From Zizania palustris (taxonomy: Eukaryota > Streptophyta > Magnoliopsida > Poales > Poaceae): a stretch of 64,000 nucleotides of DNA. Below, in pieces: positions 57,677-64,000 of this stretch. A program made the position numbers and the translations under genes. Where the stretch lies: the NCBI GenBank assembly GCA_019279435.1, contig JAAALK010000287.1:14570162-14634161 (forward strand). The letters are read 5' to 3'. Each line of letters starts with the position of its first letter. The first letter of the stretch is position 1. The notes beneath the pieces were generated by a model, which was not told the DNA's origin, ran no database searches, and worked only from the letters and a program-made list of their open reading frames with translations.

Positions 57677-58620
57677 GACTAGAAAAATGCTCGGCTTCTC
57701 GGCAAATGAATAGTCAAATTAGATGAAAACAGCTCAAAGGTATAGTTTTGAAACACTTTTCAGTTAGATGAAAACAGCTGATTAGACAAAAACAGAAGGA
57801 TATGTTCACTGATTGAATTTATAACAAAATGAAATCACAAATATGCTGATTCATGTTTATGGTACCATACTACTCAAATATCAGTATTAAGTATCCCCCA
57901 CTCATAGCAGTAGTGACACTACATAATTCAGACTAAAACTAACCAGTATGCTCCAAAGTAATTAGAGGTTTTAGGAAAAATCAGTAGAAACAACCAACAT
58001 TCAAGCTTGGACATTCAGTCTTGATTACTCATTTCACTTGAAACATCAAGTAAACATTAAGATTTGATTCAGTGCACTAAATTTCAGAAATGCTACAGAT
58101 AACCAAACTAAAAACTGATACTTCATACTAATACTCACAAGAAACATAAAAATTAGAAGGATATATCTTCAAGACTTCAAATAAGTTCACAATACTCAGA
58201 AAATGATTCTAGCAAAACCAGTGAGAAATTACTTGAACTGAACAGCTATCTTTCAAGCATAGGCATTGTTATTCAATCAACAAAAGAGATAAGGTCAATG
58301 ATAAAGTGGAGGCGCACCTCGAGGTCTGGCGAGCGGCCACGAACGGCCACAACCACCAAGTCGCAGCGGCGCATGGAGCCCCCAAGCGCGCGAGAGAGTG
58401 AACGTGGCGGGGGTCTGACCAACAGGCGGCGGCCAACCAACGACGGCCGACCGACGGCGCCCGGCGGCGACGGAGGGGCTTCTGGCAGGCGAAGGGTTCG
58501 ACGCGCGATGAAAGGGGATTGGGGAATATTGGGGAGAAGAGGAGGCGTCACGGGCGGTGAAGGGTTAAATACTAAATAAAAGTATACATATAAATACGCT
58601 GCTTGCACAATACTCTCAAG
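57677..58620. other. CACTA interior without a confirmed gene
   Basis: AT-rich to 58280, then a GC-rich patch (58300-58560) with overlapping Arg/Pro-rich frames on both strands that show no domain. It may be the 5' exon or promoter of the small gene, or a captured fragment. Confidence 0.35.
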
Positions 58621-58624
58621 AAAG

Positions 58625-58668
58625 CATCGATAGTCCAATGGTAGAGGACAGGCTGTAGAAAGAGCAGC
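58625..58668 (+). other. tRNA-like 5' half
   Basis: After GCATCGA, GTCC-AATGGTAGA-GGAC forms a 4-bp D-stem with a GGTAGA loop, followed by GGCTGTAG. The 3' half is absent and would not pair with the T-arm fragment at 55162-55216. Low-confidence tRNA remnant or SINE head. Confidence 0.35.
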
Positions 58669-58757
58669 GTTTTTGGATTTTTTAACATACCCCTATTCAG
58701 AAGTTTTAACAAAGTTTACTGATTGTAAAGTTTACTAAACTTTTACACTATGCAATC

Positions 58758-58932
58758 AACATTTCAGAACTTTTACATCAACATTTCAGAACTTTTACAT
58801 CAACATTTCAGAACTTTTACATCAACATTTTCAGAACTTTTACATCAACATTTCAGAACTTTTACATCAACATTTCAGAACTTTTACAATCAACATTTCA
58901 GAACTTTTACATCAACATTTCAGAACTTAAAA
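58758..58932. repeat. 22-bp minisatellite, about 8.5 copies
   Basis: Units containing CATTTCAGAACTTTTACATC run head to tail, with single-base length changes in units four and seven. Similar ACTTTTAC words continue weakly to 58970. It lies just 3' of the transposase coding end. Confidence 0.92.
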
Positions 58933-59008
58933 ACTGAATACCAATTCATAACTTTTACTATGCAATCAATTCAGAACTGAATAAAGTTTACATTGTCAAC
59001 TATGCAAT

Positions 59009-59912
59009 CTAATATGTTTCCTCTTCCAACAATTCAGCACCCATGTCAAAATTATCACGTGGTATAACTTTCACCACGGTCTACCACGATTCAGCTCTTG
59101 GATCTTGGACATAAAATACTTGTTGCACTTGTGAAGAGAAGACAAAAGGATCATGCTCTAATTTTTGTCCTGTGTGTATCGTTTGAGAAAAATTCACAAG
59201 GGTAAATCCAAACTCATCTTTTCGTATCCCATCCTGATGATGAACATCATACCATTCACCTTTGAAAAGCACTACCTTGTACTCTGCATATGACAATTCA
59301 ATTATATCTGACAATCTACCATAATAATGCACACCATCATGTGCGATGTTCACTATACCACTATTCTGTGTCAAGCGTGCAGCCTCACGGCTCATAGTGT
59401 GGAACCTAAAACCATTAATAGAGAATCCACTGCATCTCACACCATATCTGCTAGGTTTTGCAGCCAATGCTCTAACCTTTGCCGTTATGCTTTTTCCATC
59501 CCCTAGGATAACCTGTTTGTACAAATGCATTTAATTATATCCAATTCAGCTATTAATTAATAGTGTGTGCATACAATGCACCAATTTAAGATGTACACAC
59601 CTTTTGCTCTAACCAATCAGGAAAGTGTTCATCGGTCAACTTCTCAATGGAACAAGGTGTCAAATTGGTTGATGGCCCCAGCTTGCTTTTCTCCTCTTCC
59701 AAGAACTCTCTACAAGAATAGGATCAGTGTCATGTCATCAATAAGTTACTACAAAATAACCAAAACCTGGAGAAATATAAGAACAGACCTACGTAAATCC
59801 TCAAGTTCATCGAAATGTCGTAAGACATATTTGTGTGCCTGAACAAGAACATGCTTATCAACTTTGACCACAATACACTTTCCAATTGGTTCACCAGCAC
59901 TATCAAACAAGT
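59009..59912 (-). pseudogene. CACTA transposase C-terminal part with DUF4216-like domain, cut by Copia
   Basis: Three exons in minus order. The first (59912 to about 59790) encodes KCIVVKVDKHVLVQAHKYVL. The second (about 59711-59600) encodes KLTDEHFPDWLEQK and ends before GTGTG. The third starts at 59512 with VILGDGKSITAKVRALAAKP and covers a DUF4216-like block (GVHYYGRLSDIIELSYAEYK, VVLFKGEWYDVHHQDG, QVQQVFYVQDPRAESW). TAG at 59081-59083 interrupts it, and the same frame runs on to a stop at 59009-59011 (VVKVIPRDNFDMGAE). DUF4216 is a standard C-terminal module of plant CACTA TNP2/TNPD-type transposases. The N-terminal catalytic part is separated by the Copia insertion. Confidence 0.8.
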
Positions 59913-61864
59913 TGATGGACCGGAAACGGCGACCAGAGGGGGGGTGAATGGGAGCTTTTAAAATTTCGGGCTAAAAACTTAGCCTTCGGGTCTGTTCTGT
60001 CTTCTGCGGAACAGGCTTCGAACACAACCTTCGAAGGTCTGGTTCGGAGGTACTTCGACAGCTCCGAACACAGGCTTCGCAGGAGCAAAAGTTCGAAGCC
60101 AAGAAGACTTCGCTCCACTAACAACCCTCGAAAATCTACTCTACAAAGTCAGTGCAGGCTCAGCACACGAGGTGCTTTGAGCAGGCTTCGCACTTCACCC
60201 TTCGCACGAGTGGACACCCCTCTGAGGACTTCGACCAAGTACTTAGCGACAGCAACTGGTGCTGGGCTTCGTACGCGAAGGTCTACACGCACACAAAACG
60301 GACTACGCTAAGGGCTTCGACACAGGAAGCACTACGGGAAAAGAACAGGGCTTCGCTAGTAAGCAGCGAGGTCTTGCCTCGTGTTACACAGAGCGACAGC
60401 ACACTGAAAAGCACACTTCGCGAGAAAAATACCCTTCGCCAGGACAGGCTTCGGTGAGCTAAAAACTAGCGAGGTATGCAACGCGAGTTCAAGCAAAAGC
60501 ACACAGAAGCAGGGCTTCGCCGCTTGAACAAGGAACACTGAAATAAATTGAACTCAGAATGAATACAGCGAGGTCTGTCTACAGGAGCTCAACAGTAAAT
60601 GCTCAAAGTGTTAAATGTTACCTACCGAGCCCCCATATTTATAGCCCACGGCTTCATCCTAAGGAAGTGACTACTTTACCCCTAGGGTTTACAACAGATT
60701 TGTCTCTACAGAACTAAGGGGTACAAAAGGTAGTCCACCTTTATTTTGGAGGCTTCTCTGTCAGCTGCAGAGGGGACAGTGTCAGCCTTTTTCAGAACAG
60801 ACAGTGTCAGCCTTTACAGTGTTGACTTCTGGAACCTCCCTTCGCACGCGAGGGGTGCGGAAGCTTCGGCGAGAAGCCTGCAGCCTGTTGGCCTTTGCTC
60901 CGCCGAAGAAGTCCTTCGATACAGTGACGGTTTTGAGCCGAAGCCGTCAAAGCCTCTTGGGCCTTCGCACCACCACCTCCGGAGTGGATCACCACGGCTT
61001 CGCAGCTACTCCGAGCTCGACCACCGTCCGTCCGTGTACCGAAGCCATGCATGGTCGAAGCACCACAAGTCATCCCCACTCCGAAGCCCCACCTTCGGAG
61101 TACCACCCTTCGAAGTCCCTCCTTCGTCCAAGGCCTCCGCATGAAGCATTCCATGAGCACTCCGTCGCAGTGCCTCTCCCCGAGCACACTCCTCGACGAG
61201 CCTCACCCGGACCATGCCTTCGATGCGCCTCGACTTCTGAGACCTTCGTCGGGCCACCTTTGAGTGTCTCCCTCCGGAGCACACTTCGAACTCCTTGCCT
61301 CCGCAGAGGACTTGGTCCACCAACTCCGAAGTCACTCCATTCGAAGTACCTTCGAAGTGCCTCACTTCCGAGGACTTTGTCTCGGAGTACCTTCAGCCGG
61401 AGTCACACTCCGCACTCTCTGCCTTCACCTGGCGTGCCTCGACCCGAGGACCGACCCGGACCACCTTCGCAGCCACCGTGACGGAGCTCCCTGCTCCCTG
61501 GCATCAAGCCTCCCGCTTGACCCAGGTTCACCCGGCTCGAACCCTGTCCGTCGCCTCCGAAGTCCCTGCGCACCACAGACAAGCAAACAAGTGTATCCAG
61601 TACTCCGGAGACCTCTCCGGGTTAGCAACCTCCGGCACACACTCCGGTGTACCGCCCAAAGTACCGAAGCCCTCGGTACGAACCCTGTCATCGTGTACTG
61701 CCGGACCCCTTTGACGAGCACACTCCGCTGCACAGCTGCAGCAAGCAAACACCGAACACACTCCGGTGACACACCTCCGAACACCCTTCGGAGGTACCCT
61801 TCGAACAGAGGGTAAAAGCCTGTCAATCACTCATCACAACACCGAAACCACCCTTGGTTTCTCA
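59913..61864 (-). repeat. 3' LTR of the Copia element
   Basis: 1952 bp, from TGATGGACCGG to GGTTTCTCA on the plus strand, with a PPT on its right. It is extremely rich in CTTCG, CGAAG and TTCGAAG words. Long frames on both strands (60746-61815) have no domain and are caused by the biased composition. Confidence 0.88.
60635..60643 (-). promoter_or_regulatory. TATA box of the Copia LTR
   Basis: On the minus strand GGGCTATAAATATGGGGGC lies about 1.2 kb into the LTR from its 5' (U3) end, the usual place for the U3/R promoter. It points in the same direction as pol. Confidence 0.6.
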
Positions 61865-62960
61865 ATCTCCCCCTTGATGAGTGCATTGACAACCAAATCG
61901 AAGTTCAAGAAAATGTAAAAATTTTCAGCACACAAGTGACCATAAAAACTCAGAAAAGAGCCAAAGCATGTCACTTGATAAAAGAATTTTTCTCCCCCTT
62001 TATGTCAAAAATCTCTCCCCCTTTTTTTAAAAAATATGCCTTCTTGCGGCAGAGAACATAGCAAACCTCTCCCCCTTTGGCAATGCAAGCATCAAGGAGC
62101 ATTCAAAAGATGCAAAGCTTCGAAATGAATAGAATTGCAAGGACATATAATGCAAAAATATGCCAAAATTAACACAAATGATCATGTGCTCAGCTCAATT
62201 TAACAATCTGTGAAACAAGATGATGGCATGTGATTTTGTCATTTGGAAGTAAAAGCATCACCACTTAATCACAGCAGCTAGCCAAAAGAAGGCAAGGACT
62301 GCGTAAAGCTAACAAATTCTACCCTAGACAGACAAGTCTTGTTCAAAAGGAGCTGTGAAAGCAAACTTGATGAACAAATAATTTTGCTGTTCTTTTTCTT
62401 AATGCCAGGGGTTATTTGTTTGTCCACCTTATACTTTCCAATCAAGCCAAGCCTAGGCATGAAAGCCATCAGAAGCTTAAGGCGGTGATTTTGGCATACA
62501 CTACACTATCCCAGTTCAGACCAAAGTGCAATGGTAAGCAGTCCAGAATAGAGTAGTGCGACAAACAAACCCTCCTGGATCTTTTCATTTAAACCAGGCA
62601 AAACATGGATTTTTGATTTTGATTCAGATGAATGAAATATTTTGATGAATATCCATGAATAAATAACACAATTGTTCAAGTTGCAAATTTTAGCATCCAA
62701 GAAACAGTGTCTTGCTGTCAAGTAGATAAAAGATAGCTAAAAGCAGTCCAGCCTAAACAAGCTAGATACAAGATTGTGTGGTGAGCAATTTTTGATTTTT
62801 AGAAAATAAAACATCATGCACAATCAATGTTCCAGACATATTTCATAGAGCTGAGCTGTCATGATTTCTTTGAATTAAACGCAGGCATATAATAGCAAAA
62901 GATGTAAGTGCAATTCCACACATAATGAGCATATGCAAGACAATCACAATCTGCTCCCCC
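61865..62960 (-). other. Spacer between Copia pol and PPT
   Basis: Many pyrimidine words on the plus strand (CTCCCCCTT at 61867, TCTCCCCCTTTATG, CTCTCCCCCTTTTTT, CTCTCCCCCTTTGG, CTGCTCCCCCTCAC) are purine tracts on the minus strand: the true PPT next to the LTR plus three to four similar ones. No env-like reading frame is visible. Confidence 0.6.
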
Positions 62961-64000
62961 TCACAAAATGCCGTAGGGATGACAAATACCAAGTTCCCCA
63001 CGCAAGTAAGCAAATCGAGAGGCATCGAGGGGTTTTGTAAAAATATCAGCAAGCTGGTGTTGGGTATCAACATATTGAAGTTCAATATCACCCTTCTCAT
63101 TGTGATCTCTGAGAAAATGATACCGTACATCAATGTGTTTGGTTCTGGAGTGCTGAACCGGGTTGTTTGCAATACAAATAGCGCTAGTGTTATCACAGAA
63201 AAGTGGAACACTCTTATAATCTAACCCGAAATCCCGCAAAGTGGAGACCATCCACAAAATCTGAGAGCAACAGCTAGCTGCAGCAACATATTCGGCCTCA
63301 GCCGTCGATTGAGCAACACTAGACTGTTTGCGGGAAGACCAGCAAACCAGAGACGTACCCAGAAAATGACAAGTACCAGAGGTACTCTTCCTATCAATTC
63401 TACACCCAGCAAAATCCGCATCTGAATAACCTCTAAGACATAAAGATGAAGACGATGAATACCATATGCCAAATTCAAGGGTGTGTTTGAGATACCTTAA
63501 GATGCGCTTAACCGCTTGGCGGTGCGAAGCTCGTGGTGAAGCCTGAAAACGAGCGCACAGACATACTGCGAAGTGTATGTCCGGCCTCGTGGCAGTCAAG
63601 TAGAGGAGGGAGCCGATCATGCTCCGGAACTCCTTCTGATCTACGGCTTCTCCATCTTCGTCAGGGTCCAATGCTACAGATGTAGCCATTGGAGTGGCGA
63701 GGGGCTTCGCATCGGACATGTCGAACTTCTTGAGCAGGTCCTTGGTGTACTTTGTCTGGTGGACAAAAGTACCTTGTTTGCTTTGCTTGATTTGCAAACC
63801 AAGGAAAAAGGTGAGTTCACCCATCATTGACATCTCAAACTCCCTGCTCATGGTATCTGCAAACTCGGCAACCAAAGCATGAGAAGAGCCACCAAAGATG
63901 ATATCATCCACATAAATCTGCACTAGGAGGAAATCTTTGCCATGCTTGAGAGTAAACAAAGTTTTATCAACAGAGCCCATCAAATACCCTCGCTCAAGCA
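62961..64000 (-). CDS. pol: Copia reverse transcriptase and RNase H, 3' end of pol (partial)
   Basis: An open frame continues from the window edge to a TGA at 62961-62963. It begins with ERGYLMGSVDKTLFTLKHGK, then the RT catalytic YVDDIIFGGSS, the block ELTFFLGLQIKQSKQGTFVH and MIGSLLYLTATRPDIHF. RNase H follows with YSDADFAGCRIDRKSTSGTC, SSVAQSTAEAEYVAAASCCS, FCDNTSAICIANNPVQHSRT and KHIDVRYHFLRDH. The end LADIFTKPLDASRF is the standard Copia C-terminus. No stop or frameshift is visible in these 340+ codons, so this is the best preserved retroelement coding region of the window. Confidence 0.95.
   Translation of the reverse strand, partial: LERGYLMGSVDKTLFTLKHGKDFLLVQIYVDDIIFGGSSHALVAEFADTMSREFEMSMMGELTFFLGLQIKQSKQGTFVHQTKYTKDLLKKFDMSDAKPLATPMATSVALDPDEDGEAVDQKEFRSMIGSLLYLTATRPDIHFAVCLCARFQASPRASHRQAVKRILRYLKHTLEFGIWYSSSSSLCLRGYSDADFAGCRIDRKSTSGTCHFLGTSLVCWSSRKQSSVAQSTAEAEYVAAASCCSQILWMVSTLRDFGLDYKSVPLFCDNTSAICIANNPVQHSRTKHIDVRYHFLRDHNEKGDIELQYVDTQHQLADIFTKPLDASRFAYLRGELGICHPYGIL

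Larger units (their letters stand above)
49318..59912 (-). mobile_element. Large CACTA element with coding capacity, right end outside or lost
   Basis: Left terminus CACTACTAGAAAACACC at 49318, then sub-terminal TAGACACG/CGTGTCTA words. The interior encodes, on the minus strand, a Ptta/En/Spm-type multi-exon gene, a small two-exon gene and the C-terminal part of a CACTA transposase. Transcription toward the left terminus with the transposase upstream fits En/Spm layout. The right terminus is not seen, because a Ty1/Copia element interrupts the transposase at 59912 and extends past the window. Confidence 0.8.
59913..64000 (-). mobile_element. Ty1/Copia element (SIRE/Maximus-like), 3' half, runs off right edge
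   Basis: Order on the minus strand: RT/RNase H (64000 to 62961), a 1.1 kb non-coding spacer, PPT (about 61865-61881, CATCAAGGGGGAGATTG) and 3' LTR (59913-61864). The long spacer and LTR and the RT style suggest the SIRE/Maximus lineage. It interrupts the CACTA transposase; the flank on the left is CAAGT (59908-59912), and the other flank lies outside. Confidence 0.9.

Noticed and set aside
58758..58932. Possible CRISPR-like array
   Set aside because: Units are contiguous with no spacers; this is a eukaryotic minisatellite.
60746..61815. Several overlapping 120-225-codon frames in the Copia LTR
   Set aside because: They lie in U3/R of an LTR, on both strands, and are explained by CTTCG/CGAAG word bias; no recognisable motif.

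Overview
The window reads as nuclear DNA of a grass, most likely rice (Oryza) or a close relative. I infer this from the mixture of Tat-type and Tekay/Del-type Ty3/Gypsy elements, a SIRE-type Ty1/Copia element, CACTA, hAT and Mutator-like elements, an L-type lectin receptor kinase, and an H2A.Z fragment of monocot type. No bacterial, organellar, rRNA or CRISPR signal was seen. Only one ordinary host gene looks intact, an F-box protein at 44675-46018. The rest is transposons, transposon remnants and broken host genes.

Layout, left to right. 1-6229: 5' part of a Ty3/Gypsy element (element I, minus strand) with its 5' LTR, PBS and a decayed gag-protease-RT frame; it runs off the left edge. 6234-6673: an LTR fragment of the element II family. 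7196-9229 and 27375-27518: two parts of a CACTA-like element split by element II. 9230-27374: element II (Gypsy, minus), whose 3' region carries an antisense spliced gene with a plant-mobile-domain-like motif and a solo LTR (10648-11913, TSD CAACT). Its pol is split by element III (Gypsy, plus, 17132-26342, TSD GCCTC). Elements II and III both lack gag and protease.

27519-29498 is intergenic. 29499-34207 is an L-type lectin receptor kinase pseudogene. It is interrupted by a 1.95 kb hAT element with an exact 8-bp TSD, and it has several frameshifts. 35843-39044 is a second hAT element (8-bp TSD) with a 2.3 kb CACTA element nested inside (35955-38266, TSD CAA). 40323-43345 is a mosaic of Gypsy LTR and integrase remnants. 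44675-46018 is the F-box gene. 46320-47340 is a Copia remnant. 48290-48680 is the 5' UTR and first exon of an H2A.Z gene.

49318 to at least 59912 is a large CACTA element. It has a left terminus, a multi-exon Ptta/En/Spm-type gene, a small two-exon gene with repeats and a heptad-rich exon, and the 3' end of a transposase with a DUF4216-like region. That transposase is cut by a Ty1/Copia element whose 3' LTR and RT/RNase H occupy 59913-64000 and run off the right edge.

The genes do not form a pathway. What joins them is repeated insertion and decay: nesting orders that can be read from target-site duplications, premature stops mostly explicable by single C-to-T (or G-to-A) changes, and an AT-rich module of about 440-500 bp that appears in three different transposon contexts.
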